Source: an uncultured Lachnospiraceae bacterium (GTDB taxonomy: Bacteria; Bacillota; Clostridia; Lachnospirales; Lachnospiraceae). Taken from it: a stretch of DNA of 34,266 nt. Positions 1 to 9,156 of this stretch are shown here, piece after piece. Made by a program: the position numbers and the translations under genes. The notes under the pieces were generated by a model. That model saw only the letters and a list, made by a program, of their open reading frames with translations, was not told the DNA's origin and ran no database searches. Location: positions 1 to 34,266 of the forward strand of contig CANREB010000029.1 in NCBI GenBank assembly GCA_947629525.1, given 5' to 3'. Within the stretch, counting starts at the first letter, position 1. Each line of letters begins with the position of its first letter.

Positions 1-81
1 GTAAAAAGTGGGGGATTTTATAAAAAATGGAATCTGGAAGCCTATAGAAGGGGGCTTAGAGATTCCGAGAGATTATGTTGA
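1..81 (+). CDS. 3' tail of a possible upstream gene (partial)
   Basis: Frame 1 is open from the window edge to a TGA at 79-81 and encodes 26 residues ending in GLRDSERLC. The AGGAGG of the next gene follows immediately, so this would be the last part of the preceding operon gene. In other Firmicutes, DUF4956 genes often follow a VTC-type polyphosphate polymerase-domain gene, so that is the natural guess. The 26 residues alone do not prove it, and an open frame this short could occur by chance. Confidence 0.35.
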   Translation, partial: VKSGGFYKKWNLEAYRRGLRDSERLC

Positions 82-102
82 GAGATAGGAGGATTAAAAT
101 AA

Positions 103-798
103 ATGATCAACAATATTTTTAAAGGAATTTTTGATTCGAGCGCAGCGTCGGTGATAGCACCGTCAAAATTTTTGGTTTGTGTGATAAGTTCCTTGATTAT
201 TGGCTTTATAATTGCGATAATGTATATGTATAAAAGCAGTTACTCAAAAAGCTTTATCACAACGCTTGCCCTGCTTCCCGCAGTAGTCTGTGTTGTCATT
301 ATGATGGTGAACGGCAATGTGGGTGCGGGAGTTGCCGTTGCGGGGACGTTCAGTCTGGTAAGGTTTCGTTCCGTACCCGGCACCGCCAAGGAGATAGGTA
401 TACTGTTCCTTGCTATGGGCGCGGGGCTTATCAGTGGAATGGGTTATATTGCGTATGCGTTTTTGTTCGTTATCGTTATGGGCGCCGCCAATATGCTTTA
501 CGGTCATTTTGACTTTGGAGAGAGAAAGGGCAGCGCGCTTGACAAAGTGCTTCACATAACTATTCCGGAGGATCTTGACTATACGGAAGTGTTTGACGAT
601 CTGTTTGAAAAATTTACGAGAAAAAGCGAGCTTGTAAGCGTCAAGACAACAAATATGGGAAGCCTGTTCAAACTTACATATAACGTTACGTTTAAAGACC
701 CGAAAGTTGAGAAGGCGCTTATAGATGAAATAAGATGCAGAAACGGAAATCTGGAGATCAATGTTTCGATGCATGAGGATCAGATTGCTGAGCTATAG
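103..798 (+). CDS. DUF4956 domain-containing membrane protein
   Basis: This 231-residue protein has about four hydrophobic segments in its N-terminal 135 residues (roughly 20-42, 50-70, 73-85 and 97-130). A soluble C-terminal domain of about 90 residues follows. The segment FSLVRFRSVPGTAKEIG, between the membrane helices, is the pattern I associate with the DUF4956 family, whose biochemical role is unknown. An AGGAGG at 87-92 sits 10 nt before the ATG. It is followed 17 nt later by a carbohydrate-binding lipoprotein and then by a two-component system on the same strand with no terminator between, so all are probably one operon. Known family context (VTC polyphosphate polymerase, CotH and Cthe_2159-type proteins) suggests a cell-envelope role; that is inference. 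Confidence 0.85.
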   Translation: MINNIFKGIFDSSAASVIAPSKFLVCVISSLIIGFIIAIMYMYKSSYSKSFITTLALLPAVVCVVIMMVNGNVGAGVAVAGTFSLVRFRSVPGTAKEIGILFLAMGAGLISGMGYIAYAFLFVIVMGAANMLYGHFDFGERKGSALDKVLHITIPEDLDYTEVFDDLFEKFTRKSELVSVKTTNMGSLFKLTYNVTFKDPKVEKALIDEIRCRNGNLEINVSMHEDQIAEL

Positions 799-815
799 CA
801 GAAATGGAGGAGGCT

Positions 816-2357
816 ATGAAAAAATATAAAAGCATTGTCGTTATTTTGGGGATAAGCCTTGCGCTCTCGGCTTGTCAAAGTGCAGAAACCACACAAAACG
901 CACAAAATACACAAAATAAAGCTCAGAGCGTTACAGACGGCATTGCAGTCACTCTTTCGGACAACGCTTCATCGGCGGATTCGACAGATGTTGACATTGA
1001 CGGAAGCACGGTCACGATAAAAAAAGAGGGAACATATATATTAAGCGGATCGCTTAGCGACGGAAATGTCATAGTTGACGCTGACAGCAAAGACAAAGTA
1101 CAGCTTGTCCTTGACGATGTAAACATAAACAGCGAAAGTTCCGCGGCAGTTTACGTAAAACAGGCTGACAAAGTCGTTATCACTTTGCAGGACGGCACGT
1201 CGAATACGCTGTCAAACGGCGGAAATTTTACCGCTATAGACGACAATAACATAGATGCGGTCATATTTTCAAAAGACGATCTGACTATTGAGGGAAGCGG
1301 CACGCTGAACATAAAATCGCCTGCAGATCATGGGATAGTGTCAAAAGATGACTTGATAATAACCGACGGCACATATGTGATAGACGCGGCTTCTCATGGA
1401 TTGTCCGCAAACGACTGCATAGAGATAGAAGGAGGCAGTTTCGACATTACGGCAGGCAAAGACGCGCTTCATTCCAATAACGATGAAGACGACAGTCTCG
1501 GATATATATACGTGAAGGACGGAAGCTTTAAGATCAGCGCGGAAAGCGACGGAATGAGCGCGCTTAGCGAGCTTGCCGTCAGCGGCGGCGATATCACGAT
1601 ATCGAAAAGCGAGGAAGGGCTTGAAGCCCGAGTGATAAATATAAGCGGCGGCAGCATCGACATTACCTCGTCAGACGATGGGATAAATGCTACGGACAAA
1701 AGCACGGAAACACAGGAACAGCCGCAGGAGCCGCCCGAAGGGTTTGAAGACAGAGAAAACATGGAGCTTCCAAAGGATTTTGAGGATTTTAAACGCGAAA
1801 GAGGAGAGAATATGCCTCAAGGCGGATTTGGCGGAGGCGGAATGGAGACGGAGGAACGCGCCAACATCAATATATCGGGTGGAACAATAAAAATAAATGC
1901 CGAGGGCGACGGATTGGACTCAAACGGTTATATTACCGTAAGCGGAGGCGAAACTTATGTGGACGGACCGTCAAACGGCGGCAACAGCGCACTTGATTAC
2001 GGTATTTCGGCATCGATAAGCGCGGGAGTCGTTATCGCGGCAGGACAGAACCAAATGGCGCAGAATTTCGGCGCGGACTCGACGCAGGGCACGATGCTTG
2101 TGAACTTTGACGGAAACCAGCCGTCCGGAGAAATAAAGCTTCTGGACAGCGACGGTAATGAACTGCTTTCATATGCAGTTGAAAAAGAATACAACTGCGT
2201 CGTTATAAGCTGTTCCGAAATAAAACAGGGAAATACGTACGTTGTGGAAACACAAAGCGGTTCCGTGGAAGTCGTTATGGATTCGGTCGTATACGGAAAC
2301 GGCGCCGACGGTAATTTTGGCGGCGGATTTGGAGGACACGGCGGGAGGATGAGATAA
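816..2357 (+). CDS. Cthe_2159-like carbohydrate-binding beta-helix lipoprotein
   Basis: I chose the ATG at 816 because a GGAGGAGG lies at 807-814; the in-frame ATG at 804 lies upstream of that site. The 513-residue product starts with a lipoprotein signal, hydrophobic residues 7-17 then LSAC with Cys20 as lipidation site. The body is a run of beta-strand repeats of the type ISGGxIxI followed by acidic turns such as SDDGINATD and AEGDGLDSNG. This is typical of the Cthe_2159 family, a right-handed beta-helix described as calcium-dependent and pectin/cellulose-binding in Clostridium thermocellum. A Pro/Glu/Gly-rich stretch (about residues 295-345) interrupts the repeats, and the C-terminus is Gly-rich. 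It lies between the DUF4956 gene and a response regulator starting 1 nt after its stop. Binding to a surface polysaccharide is inferred from the family. Confidence 0.85.
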   Translation: MKKYKSIVVILGISLALSACQSAETTQNAQNTQNKAQSVTDGIAVTLSDNASSADSTDVDIDGSTVTIKKEGTYILSGSLSDGNVIVDADSKDKVQLVLDDVNINSESSAAVYVKQADKVVITLQDGTSNTLSNGGNFTAIDDNNIDAVIFSKDDLTIEGSGTLNIKSPADHGIVSKDDLIITDGTYVIDAASHGLSANDCIEIEGGSFDITAGKDALHSNNDEDDSLGYIYVKDGSFKISAESDGMSALSELAVSGGDITISKSEEGLEARVINISGGSIDITSSDDGINATDKSTETQEQPQEPPEGFEDRENMELPKDFEDFKRERGENMPQGGFGGGGMETEERANINISGGTIKINAEGDGLDSNGYITVSGGETYVDGPSNGGNSALDYGISASISAGVVIAAGQNQMAQNFGADSTQGTMLVNFDGNQPSGEIKLLDSDGNELLSYAVEKEYNCVVISCSEIKQGNTYVVETQSGSVEVVMDSVVYGNGADGNFGGGFGGHGGRMR

Positions 2358-2358
2358 A

Positions 2359-3039
2359 ATGCGCTTACTGCTCGCGGAAGATGAACGGTCGCTTTCAAAG
2401 GCAATCGTCACTATCCTGAAAAAGAATAACTACACGGTCGATGCCGCGTATGACGGTGAGGAGGCACTGGCATACATCGAAACTAACGAGTATGACGGCA
2501 TAATCCTTGACATAATGATGCCTAAGCTTGACGGCATAAGCGTGCTGCAGAAAATCAGGAAGTCAGGGAATACAGTCCCTGTCATTATGCTTACGGCAAA
2601 GTCTGAAATAGACGATAAAGTGCTCGGGCTTGACAGCGGGGCTAATGATTATCTTACAAAGCCTTTTGCGTCGCGTGAACTTTTGGCGCGCATACGGGCG
2701 ATGACGAGAAACAGTGTGGGAACGCCGCAGACCGATTCGCGGCTGCAGATGGGAAATATCACTCTTGACTGCGCATCATTTGAACTGTCGTCGCCGTTTA
2801 GCAGTTTTACACTGGCAAATAAGGAGTTTCAGCTTCTTGAGATGCTGATGAGAAATCCGCATCAGATAATTTCGGCGGAGCAGCTTATGGATAAGATATG
2901 GGGATTTGACTCAAACGCCGAGAGTAATGTCGTCTGGACATATATATCGTACCTGCGCAAAAAGCTTGCGGCGCTCAATGCCGACGTCGAGATAAAGGCA
3001 AGGCGCGGTGCGGGTTATTCTTTGGAGAAGATACAATGA
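2359..3039 (+). CDS. OmpR/PhoB-family response regulator
   Basis: This 226-residue DNA-binding regulator has an N-terminal receiver (about 1-115). The acidic pair is E7/D8, the phospho-acceptor is Asp51 in ILDIMMP, and Thr79 and Lys101 (YLTKPF) complete the active site. A C-terminal winged helix (about 130-224) contains the typical SNVVWTYISYLRKKL recognition-helix region. It begins 1 nt after the lipoprotein stop, using a GGGAGG that lies inside that gene's end. Its stop overlaps the kinase start by 4 nt (ATGA), so the pair is translationally coupled. Being downstream of two envelope genes in the same operon suggests it senses or controls that envelope function, possibly by autoregulation. 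The signal is unknown. Confidence 0.95.
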   Translation: MRLLLAEDERSLSKAIVTILKKNNYTVDAAYDGEEALAYIETNEYDGIILDIMMPKLDGISVLQKIRKSGNTVPVIMLTAKSEIDDKVLGLDSGANDYLTKPFASRELLARIRAMTRNSVGTPQTDSRLQMGNITLDCASFELSSPFSSFTLANKEFQLLEMLMRNPHQIISAEQLMDKIWGFDSNAESNVVWTYISYLRKKLAALNADVEIKARRGAGYSLEKIQ

Positions 3040-4250
3040 TAAAAAAGCTCAGGATAAAATTCATAATGCTTTCGGCGGCATCGCTGCTGCTTTTGCTCGT
3101 TATAATCGTAGCTTCAAGCAATATTATCAATTATAACGAGCTTGTCAAAGATGCAGACAGGCTTATTGATGTTTTTGCCGACAACGACGGAAGAATGATT
3201 GGGAAAAAACGTATGGAAAGGCGTCCCATACCGCCGGAAGCGATATACGGCTCACGTTTTTTTTCGGTCGTGGTATCGCCTGATGATGAGATAATTGCCG
3301 TAAATAAAGACAATATAGCCACAGTCGATGAAAAGCAGGCAGGCGAATATGCGCTTTTAGTGCTCAAAAAAAACAAAGAAAAAAGCTTCTATGGGAATTA
3401 CCGCTATCTGATAAGAAAGACTACCATGGGAGATAATCTTGTTGTTTTTCTCGACTGTGAACAAAGCCTTGACACTTTTTTTGATTCTCTTTTGGTGAAC
3501 TGCCTTATATCGCTTGGAGGATTTTTAATAATCTGCGTTCTGATAATTATTTTTTCAAAATGGATCGTCCGTCCGGCAGCGGAAAGCTACGAAAAGCAAA
3601 AGCAGTTTATTGCCGTTGCGGGTCATGAGCTTAAGACGCCTGTGACAATAATAGACGCGGACGCGGAAATATTGGCAATGGATATAGGTGAGAATGAATG
3701 GCTTAATGATATATGCAGTCAGACAAAGCGTATGGCTGATTTGACAAACGATATGATATGCCTCTCGCGTATGGACGACAACAGCGCGCATTTTCAGATG
3801 ATAGACTTTCCGGTATCGGATGTTGTCAGCGAGACCGCGGCGTCGTTCCAAACGCTTGCAAAGAGCAGCGGGCGCAGCATTAAAACCGATATCGCACCGA
3901 TGCTTTCATTAAAAGGCGATGAGGGAAGCATAAGACAGCTTGTGGGTATTCTGCTTGATAATGCGGTCAAATATTCGGCAGGCGATGATATAACGCTTGG
4001 CTTGGAAAGAAAGAACAGCAGTCTGGTTTTGACGGTGAAGAACAGTTCGGACAAAGTGACGGACGAACAGCTTAAACAGTTCTTTGACCGCTTTTACCGC
4101 ACCGAAACTTCCAAGGCATCAGGCAAGGGCGGTTACGGGCTTGGGCTTTCCATCGCAAAATCAATAGTGGAAGCGCACAGGGGAAAAATAACAGCTTCCG
4201 CCCCCGGAGGCTCTTTTGTACAGATAACGGTAATATTACCGATAAATTAA
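3036..4250 (+). CDS. Sensor histidine kinase partner of the upstream regulator
   Basis: This 404-residue membrane kinase has a first transmembrane segment at about 10-32, an extracytoplasmic loop of about 115 residues, and a second segment at about 153-175. The DHp domain carries the H box GHELKTP with phospho-acceptor His197. A Bergerat ATPase domain follows, with the N box LLDNAVKYS and the G box KGGYGLGLSIAK. No HAMP domain is evident between the second helix and the H box, so the linker is short. The ATG overlaps the regulator's stop by 4 nt. A strong terminator follows directly. The small extracytoplasmic domain matches no sensor fold I recognise. Confidence 0.94.
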   Translation: MIKKLRIKFIMLSAASLLLLLVIIVASSNIINYNELVKDADRLIDVFADNDGRMIGKKRMERRPIPPEAIYGSRFFSVVVSPDDEIIAVNKDNIATVDEKQAGEYALLVLKKNKEKSFYGNYRYLIRKTTMGDNLVVFLDCEQSLDTFFDSLLVNCLISLGGFLIICVLIIIFSKWIVRPAAESYEKQKQFIAVAGHELKTPVTIIDADAEILAMDIGENEWLNDICSQTKRMADLTNDMICLSRMDDNSAHFQMIDFPVSDVVSETAASFQTLAKSSGRSIKTDIAPMLSLKGDEGSIRQLVGILLDNAVKYSAGDDITLGLERKNSSLVLTVKNSSDKVTDEQLKQFFDRFYRTETSKASGKGGYGLGLSIAKSIVEAHRGKITASAPGGSFVQITVILPIN

Positions 4251-4278
4251 AAAACGCCGCGATGACGCGGCGTTTTTT
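4251..4278 (+). terminator. Intrinsic terminator of the envelope/two-component operon
   Basis: AACGCCGC at 4253-4260 pairs with GCGGCGTT at 4267-4274, with an extra G-C pair closing an ATGA loop. An A-run precedes the stem and a run of T follows it. It begins right after the kinase stop codon, and its A/T flanks could let it act in both directions. Confidence 0.92.
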
Positions 4279-4454
4279 TATATCGAAATAGGACAAAAGT
4301 CACAAAAGCACGTAAAAATTATTGTAAGTTTAAAGCAGTTTTTACTATACATTTCAAAAAATAAATGTTAAAATAAAATAAACAGTATATTTGACATGCG
4401 ATTAACAAATATTCTGAATACTGAAAAACACGATAAAGAAAGGACATGGTTATT

Positions 4455-5927
4455 ATGACTGATGAACAATTAAAACGTGCGAACGGAGTTGTTTTTCCGG
4501 TAATGATGGTTATTGTATGCTATATTTTCCTTTCGCTTATGGCATTTTTGGGAACGGCTGATAAAGCGGCGGTTTCATGGAAGTCATATGTCCAAGTGAT
4601 AGTTTCGCTTATCGCTATAATTGTGACGGTAGCATTATATGTGACCAAACGTACCACAATGATGTGCGCGAGGGGGATGCTTGGAGCGGCATCTGTAGTC
4701 TATTTCATAATAAGGCTTGTCGGAACAACTGAAGACACTTGTATGTATGCCCTTCCGATACTTTTTGCCGCTATGGCATACTTGAATTTGAGACTTATAA
4801 TAGTAGGGAACATTGTCATTATAAGCGCCAATATACTGCGGCTGCTCATAAATTTCAAAGATGTTATGGGCGCGAACGGCTCGGCAATGGTAGTGAACAT
4901 ATTTATATGTCTGCTTGCGGCATATGTGTCTATAAGGATCATAAAGCTTCTTGTGCAGTTTAACCATGAAAATACCGAGACGATAATGGAAACGGCTGAG
5001 AAACAAAAGCAGAGCAGCGCTATGATAGTGACAGTTGCGGAGAATATCGCAAAGCATTTCGGAGAGGCTATGGATAAGTTTGAGACGTTAAGAGAGAGTC
5101 TTAACAACAGCCATACATCTATAGAGAATATTGCGGGAAGCACGGAGAGCACTGCCGAAGCGATACAGGGGCAGGCGCAGATATGCGGTGAAATCCTCAA
5201 TCAGGCAGAGCATGCGGGAGAACTTACGAATGAGATGATAAATTCGTCGCAGAGAGTTTCATCAACTGTAGATGACGGTGTCAAGTCAGTACAGGAACTT
5301 GGCAGGCAGGCTGACAATGTAAGCCGCAGCAGCAAGCTTATGGAAGAAGTGATAACGGAGCTTACCGAGAAAGTCGGCAAGGTGGAAAGCTTTGTTGATT
5401 CAATTATAAGCATTTCAAGCCAGACAAACCTTCTTGCGCTCAACGCCAGCATAGAGGCGGCAAGAGCGGGCGAAGCGGGCAGAGGATTTTCGGTTGTTGC
5501 GGAAGAGATTAGAAAACTTTCAGAAGATACAAAAGATGCCTCTACCAACATTACCAATATTATACAGGAGCTTAACGAAGATACAAAACGCGCGAACGAG
5601 AGCATTGAGAACGCGGTAAACTCTGTTGCAAAACAAAATCAGCTTATCGATGAGACGAAGACAAAATTCGGAATCGTATCTGACGAGGTCGGAATACTTT
5701 CCAAGAATATTGACGAAGTCCGTGGAAGCACTGTACAGATAGTAAATTCTTCAAATAATATTTATGACCACATTTCACAGCTTTCGGCTACGAGTCAGGA
5801 GGTTGCGGCATGCTCGAACGAAGGATTGGAGAACTCAAATATTACGGTAAATGAGGTCGAAAAGTGCAAACAGATTTTTGAAGCGGTATATGAACTGGCT
5901 CAGGATCTTAAAAATTCGGAAGCTTAG
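4455..5927 (+). CDS. Methyl-accepting chemotaxis protein with multi-span membrane N-terminus
   Basis: I prefer the ATG at 4455 because GAAAGGA at 4438-4444 is 10 nt upstream; the ATG at 4446 would leave a spacing of only 1 nt. The 490-residue protein starts with about six tightly packed hydrophobic helices (residues about 10-175), with no large extracytoplasmic domain and no obvious HAMP. A long helical signalling domain follows. Its hairpin tip (about 318-360) has the conserved receptor signature [20 protein letters not shown]. It should dock CheW/CheA at the membrane, with the membrane bundle itself sensing the stimulus. A second receptor gene follows after 17 nt, so the two are probably cotranscribed. 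The ligand is unknown. Confidence 0.92.
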   Translation: MTDEQLKRANGVVFPVMMVIVCYIFLSLMAFLGTADKAAVSWKSYVQVIVSLIAIIVTVALYVTKRTTMMCARGMLGAASVVYFIIRLVGTTEDTCMYALPILFAAMAYLNLRLIIVGNIVIISANILRLLINFKDVMGANGSAMVVNIFICLLAAYVSIRIIKLLVQFNHENTETIMETAEKQKQSSAMIVTVAENIAKHFGEAMDKFETLRESLNNSHTSIENIAGSTESTAEAIQGQAQICGEILNQAEHAGELTNEMINSSQRVSSTVDDGVKSVQELGRQADNVSRSSKLMEEVITELTEKVGKVESFVDSIISISSQTNLLALNASIEAARAGEAGRGFSVVAEEIRKLSEDTKDASTNITNIIQELNEDTKRANESIENAVNSVAKQNQLIDETKTKFGIVSDEVGILSKNIDEVRGSTVQIVNSSNNIYDHISQLSATSQEVAACSNEGLENSNITVNEVEKCKQIFEAVYELAQDLKNSEA

Positions 5928-5944
5928 AAAGGCGGTAAAAAATA

Positions 5945-7693
5945 ATGGAAAATGCTAACACACAAAAAAGAAAAGGGTTAAAACTTATGCCAAGGCTTTT
6001 GATAATGGCACTTGTCCCGATGATACTGTTATCTATTGTAGCGGTATGGTCATTGGAGACATTAAGTTCAAGCATTATCGAAGCGATGGTAAAGCATGAG
6101 CTGAGCGCTGCTCAGTATGCTTTTGAAGTATCGGTAAACAATATATCGGCAGGTACATATATGTTTACCAACGGCAAATTTTATAAAGGCAAGAGAAATA
6201 TTACGGAGTATACTGATTTCTTTGACAATTTCAGCAAGGAAGTTGACCTTCAGGTAACAGTATTTTACGGCGATATGCGCGTCGCTACGAGCCTTATCGA
6301 TGAGGAAGGCAACCGTATGATCGGCACGACGGCAGATCCAAGTATATTTGAAGCGGTAGTAAACCGTGGGGAAGATTATTATTCAGACAGTGTAGTCATA
6401 GCGGGAAAAGAATATTACGCGATGTACTGTCCCCTGTATCAGTACAATACGGAAGAAATCATCGGTATGACTTTTGTCGGACTTGACAAGACCAATATTA
6501 ATGAGGTCTATTCATCAAACCTTATGCGCAGCCTTATAATCGTGGGCGTGCTGTTTATATTCAGCGTTATAATGACGATAATGAGCGTAAAGAGCATATT
6601 GTCGGTTATCCTGAGTGTTATTTCAAGCCTTAACAATGTGGCGGAAGGTAAACTTAACACGCACGTTGACGATAAGCTTATGGAACGCGCTGATGAGGTC
6701 GGTGATATTGCGCTAAGCGTCAATAAACTGATAAACAGCCTCTCAACCATTGTAACCAATATTAAGACAGCGTCAAATGATTTGGAAAATATTTCAGGCA
6801 ACTTCTCGGGTTCATTCAACAGCATGTCAGATTACATAGGTAATGTAGACCGCGCTGTTGAGGAAATGGCAATGAGCTCTACGCAGCAGGCGCAGGATAC
6901 TTCACAAGTCGGCACCGAGGTTCAGGATATGGGTGAAGCCATAGAGAATACATCCCATAACATCGAACAGCTTGTTGACAATACTGATAAGATGCGTGAA
7001 TATAACGAGAGCGCGGACAATACTCTTGAAGAACTCATCAGAATAAGCGGTGAGACAAAGAGGGCGTTTGATGTCGTATATGAGCAGACAAATATGACGA
7101 ATATGTCAGCGCAGGACATCCAGTCGGCAGCGGATGTGATTACGGATATAGCGGATCAGACCAGTCTGTTGTCACTCAATGCGAGCATAGAGGCGGCAAG
7201 AGCAGGCGAGCATGGCAAGGGCTTTGCGGTAGTAGCGGATGAAATCAGAAAGCTTGCGGACCAGTCGGCTGAGTCGGCAAGCCGCATAACAGGCATAATC
7301 GAGTCGCTCATCAAAAATTCAAATGTAACGGTCGATACGATGAAGCAGGTTACGGAAGCAATCGAGAAGCAGAACGTGGAACTTCAAAATACAAAATCAG
7401 TATTCGGCAACCTCAATTCAGAGATAAAAGAAGTCGGAGGAGCGGTAGATAATATCCGTAAAGAGGTAGATAACCTCAATACCTTAAAGGCAGAGGTACT
7501 TACCGCGGTCGAAAGCCTTGCGACGCTTGCTGAGGAAAATGCGGCAGGTACGGAAGAAACATCCGCATCTATGCAGGAACTCAGGAATATAGTCAATGAA
7601 TGCAGTAACGATGTCGATACGATCATCAGTATGTCAGAGCACCTTGCCGAGAACACGCGCAGCTTTGAACTTGACGAAGAACAAGATAAATAA
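5945..7693 (+). CDS. Methyl-accepting chemotaxis protein with single Cache sensor
   Basis: This 582-residue receptor has a first transmembrane helix at about 14-38. An extracytoplasmic domain (about 40-190) carries the Cache-like features [14 protein letters not shown] and GTTAD. A second helix (about 192-216) is followed by a HAMP region (about 217-270). The signalling coiled coil has its tip at about 398-440 ([20 protein letters not shown]). A Shine-Dalgarno AAAGGCGG precedes the start by about 8 nt. The sensor resembles that of the third receptor at 17057, which shares FYGDxRxATxLID and IGTTA, so the two look like diverged paralogues. Its stop codon lies inside the arm of a long palindrome. 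Small organic ligands such as carboxylates or amino acids are usual for Cache domains; the actual ligand is not known. Confidence 0.94.
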   Translation: MENANTQKRKGLKLMPRLLIMALVPMILLSIVAVWSLETLSSSIIEAMVKHELSAAQYAFEVSVNNISAGTYMFTNGKFYKGKRNITEYTDFFDNFSKEVDLQVTVFYGDMRVATSLIDEEGNRMIGTTADPSIFEAVVNRGEDYYSDSVVIAGKEYYAMYCPLYQYNTEEIIGMTFVGLDKTNINEVYSSNLMRSLIIVGVLFIFSVIMTIMSVKSILSVILSVISSLNNVAEGKLNTHVDDKLMERADEVGDIALSVNKLINSLSTIVTNIKTASNDLENISGNFSGSFNSMSDYIGNVDRAVEEMAMSSTQQAQDTSQVGTEVQDMGEAIENTSHNIEQLVDNTDKMREYNESADNTLEELIRISGETKRAFDVVYEQTNMTNMSAQDIQSAADVITDIADQTSLLSLNASIEAARAGEHGKGFAVVADEIRKLADQSAESASRITGIIESLIKNSNVTVDTMKQVTEAIEKQNVELQNTKSVFGNLNSEIKEVGGAVDNIRKEVDNLNTLKAEVLTAVESLATLAEENAAGTEETSASMQELRNIVNECSNDVDTIISMSEHLAENTRSFELDEEQDK

Positions 7694-7759
7694 ACAGATA
7701 AACAAACAAAAGGCGCTGTCTAAAGACAGCGCCTTTTGTTTGTTTATCTGTTTATTTAT
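7686..7759. terminator. 35-bp perfect inverted repeat, bidirectional terminator
   Basis: Positions 7686-7720 are perfectly complementary to 7725-7759 around a TAAA loop, giving a 35-bp stem without a mismatch. The core (AGGCGCTGTC and complement) is GC-rich and is flanked by A-rich and T-rich stretches. The hairpin can therefore terminate transcription from either side. The left arm contains the chemoreceptor's stop codon, and the right arm touches the convergent ECF gene's stop codon. It is much longer than the other terminators in this window, whose stems run from about 9 to 22 bp. Confidence 0.92.
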
Positions 7760-8373
7760 TATGCGGTTTTGTTTTCCAATTTGGATTTGCCTATAGGCGG
7801 AAGCAGACCTGCTTTTGCAAGCGCCGGGCGCAGCGCCATATACGCTGCAGTAGCAGCAACCGTTGATACCGCCGCATTTATCGAAGTGGATGTTATGTTC
7901 CATGCAAGCGTAAGTTCTGCGGCGGGTTTCCCGATAATGAGAAGTTTGTAATAATATCCTACAAGCGGGTCAAAAATAACGTTGAACACAAGACCGCATA
8001 TGGATGCTGCAAGAACACGGTTGAAAATTTTGCGGTTGTCATGCAGCGTTGTTATCCTGCCGAGCCTGTGTGCTACAAAGCCCGTGATAAGACCGATACA
8101 GAGCTTTAATATGAAAGTTTTCGGTGCATATGTGATATATACAGGATCAAGCAGATCGCCGATAGTCATACCGATAGCGCCTCCGATGCCGCCAAGCGGT
8201 CCTCCCAACAGGAGTGCTCCAAGGACGCACACAGCATTTCCTAAATGTATGCTTGTGGCATCGCCGCCCGGAAGCGGGATCTTAATCTGCAAAAATGTGA
8301 ATACTACATATGAAAGTGCCGCCATAAGTCCTGTCAGGGCAATTTTATATGCTTTGATATTTTTCTGTACCAT
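7759..8373 (-). CDS. ECF transporter S component (substrate-binding membrane subunit)
   Basis: This 204-residue integral membrane protein has about five or six hydrophobic helices. It also has the glycine-rich loops typical of ECF S components of the PF07155/HmpT-PdxU type: GGDATSIHLGN, LLLGGPLGGIGGAIG and the YAPKTFILK segment. Such proteins capture a vitamin or precursor and share an energising EcfAA'T module encoded elsewhere; no ATPase or T gene lies nearby. GGGAGG is about 7 nt before the ATG on the minus strand. Only about 45 nt separate the start from a plausible promoter, leaving little room for a riboswitch that would name the vitamin. It is convergent with the chemoreceptor pair. 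The substrate is unresolved. Confidence 0.88.
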   Translation of the reverse strand: MVQKNIKAYKIALTGLMAALSYVVFTFLQIKIPLPGGDATSIHLGNAVCVLGALLLGGPLGGIGGAIGMTIGDLLDPVYITYAPKTFILKLCIGLITGFVAHRLGRITTLHDNRKIFNRVLAASICGLVFNVIFDPLVGYYYKLLIIGKPAAELTLAWNITSTSINAAVSTVAATAAYMALRPALAKAGLLPPIGKSKLENKTA

Positions 8374-8420
8374 AATAATTTCCTCCCTTTTGTTTTATTT
8401 TTCTGTTCTCTTTAGTATAT

Positions 8421-8448
8421 AGCATACTGACTTTAAAGAAATAGACAA
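8421..8448 (-). promoter_or_regulatory. Candidate promoter of the ECF S component gene
   Basis: Read on the minus strand, TTGTCT (8443-8448) and TATGCT (8421-8426) are separated by 16 nt, close to the vegetative consensus. The start codon follows about 47 nt downstream. The rest of the 219-nt gap to the bactofilin start is AT-rich, with no structured leader that I could see. Confidence 0.4.
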
Positions 8449-8592
8449 TTTTAAATATTTTTTAGTGTACAGTTAATAAATTTATAAATTTTTCATAATT
8501 ATATTGATTTTTATGCGCAAATACGCTTTAATATAAGTGTAGGTGTATGCCTTGAAAAGAGCAAAGCTTAAATACGGAGGTAGTAAGTAATA

Positions 8593-9147
8593 ATGAACAA
8601 TTTTGGAGAAACGAGCAGCACGGACATAGCTATTATTCCTAAGGGAACAGTTATAAACGGTAATATTGAAATGACAGGGCAGCTTGAGATGAACGGTGAA
8701 GTCAACGGCAACATAAGTTCAAGCGACCGTATAGATATTTGTGGCAATGTCAAAGGGAATATAAAGGCAAATGATCTGTATTCCAAGGACTCTTTCATAG
8801 AAGGAGACATAAGCTGCGTACAGGGAGCTGTCATAAGAGAGAATACTGTTATATTAGGTAATATTACCGCGGAGAGCCTTGTTGTTGACGGAGCCATTCA
8901 GGGCAACCTTGATATAAAAGGATGCGTAAAAGTCGGCGAGAAAGCGATAATAGACAGCGACATTAAGGCAAAGTCGCTCGAGGTCAGCAACGGTGCGGCT
9001 ATCAACGGCAATTGCACATTCTGTTATTCCGATATAGATATCAAGAGCTTTTTCCCTGAGGATGCAAAGCCCGCGGATGAACCCGAAAAACCTCAGAAAG
9101 AAGAAGCAGCCGAGAAACCTGCTAAAAAAACGACAAAAAAATCATAA
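8593..9147 (+). CDS. Bactofilin-family cytoskeletal protein
   Basis: The 184-residue product has the bactofilin (DUF583) pattern, a core of short beta repeats rich in Gly, Asn and hydrophobic residues (for example GTVINGNIEMTGQLEMNGEV). The core spans about residues 13-150 and would form a right-handed beta-helix that polymerises end to end without nucleotide. The N-terminus is short and polar. The C-terminal tail (about 153-184) is charged and Lys-rich and ends KKTTKKS. GGAGG at 8576-8580 lies 12 nt before the ATG, a slightly long spacing. The gene appears monocistronic, with a terminator 9 nt after its stop. Bactofilins act as membrane-associated scaffolds in cell shape or motility; which applies here is not visible. 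Confidence 0.92.
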   Translation: MNNFGETSSTDIAIIPKGTVINGNIEMTGQLEMNGEVNGNISSSDRIDICGNVKGNIKANDLYSKDSFIEGDISCVQGAVIRENTVILGNITAESLVVDGAIQGNLDIKGCVKVGEKAIIDSDIKAKSLEVSNGAAINGNCTFCYSDIDIKSFFPEDAKPADEPEKPQKEEAAEKPAKKTTKKS

Positions 9148-9156
9148 CTGATAATC

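Noticed and set aside
244..774. Long minus-strand frame inside the DUF4956 gene
   Set aside because: It lies wholly antisense to a convincing membrane protein gene, has no ribosome site, and its product has no recognisable pattern.
1997..2404. Minus-strand frame of 135 codons over the lipoprotein end
   Set aside because: It is a mirror of repetitive coding sequence; it crosses a gene junction on the other strand and has no promoter or Shine-Dalgarno.
4391..4422. TTGACA at 4391-4396 as the -35 box of the first chemoreceptor
   Set aside because: The nearest acceptable -10 boxes give spacers of about 13 or 20 nt, so I could not call a promoter; no SigD-type box was convincing either.
7634..7903. 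Minus-strand frame across the palindrome and the ECF gene end
   Set aside because: It overlaps the ECF gene in another frame and repeats its residues because it reads through both arms of the inverted repeat; not a separate gene.
8374..8592. Riboswitch upstream of the ECF S component
   Set aside because: Only about 45 nt lie between the plausible promoter and start codon, and no conserved aptamer pattern was seen.
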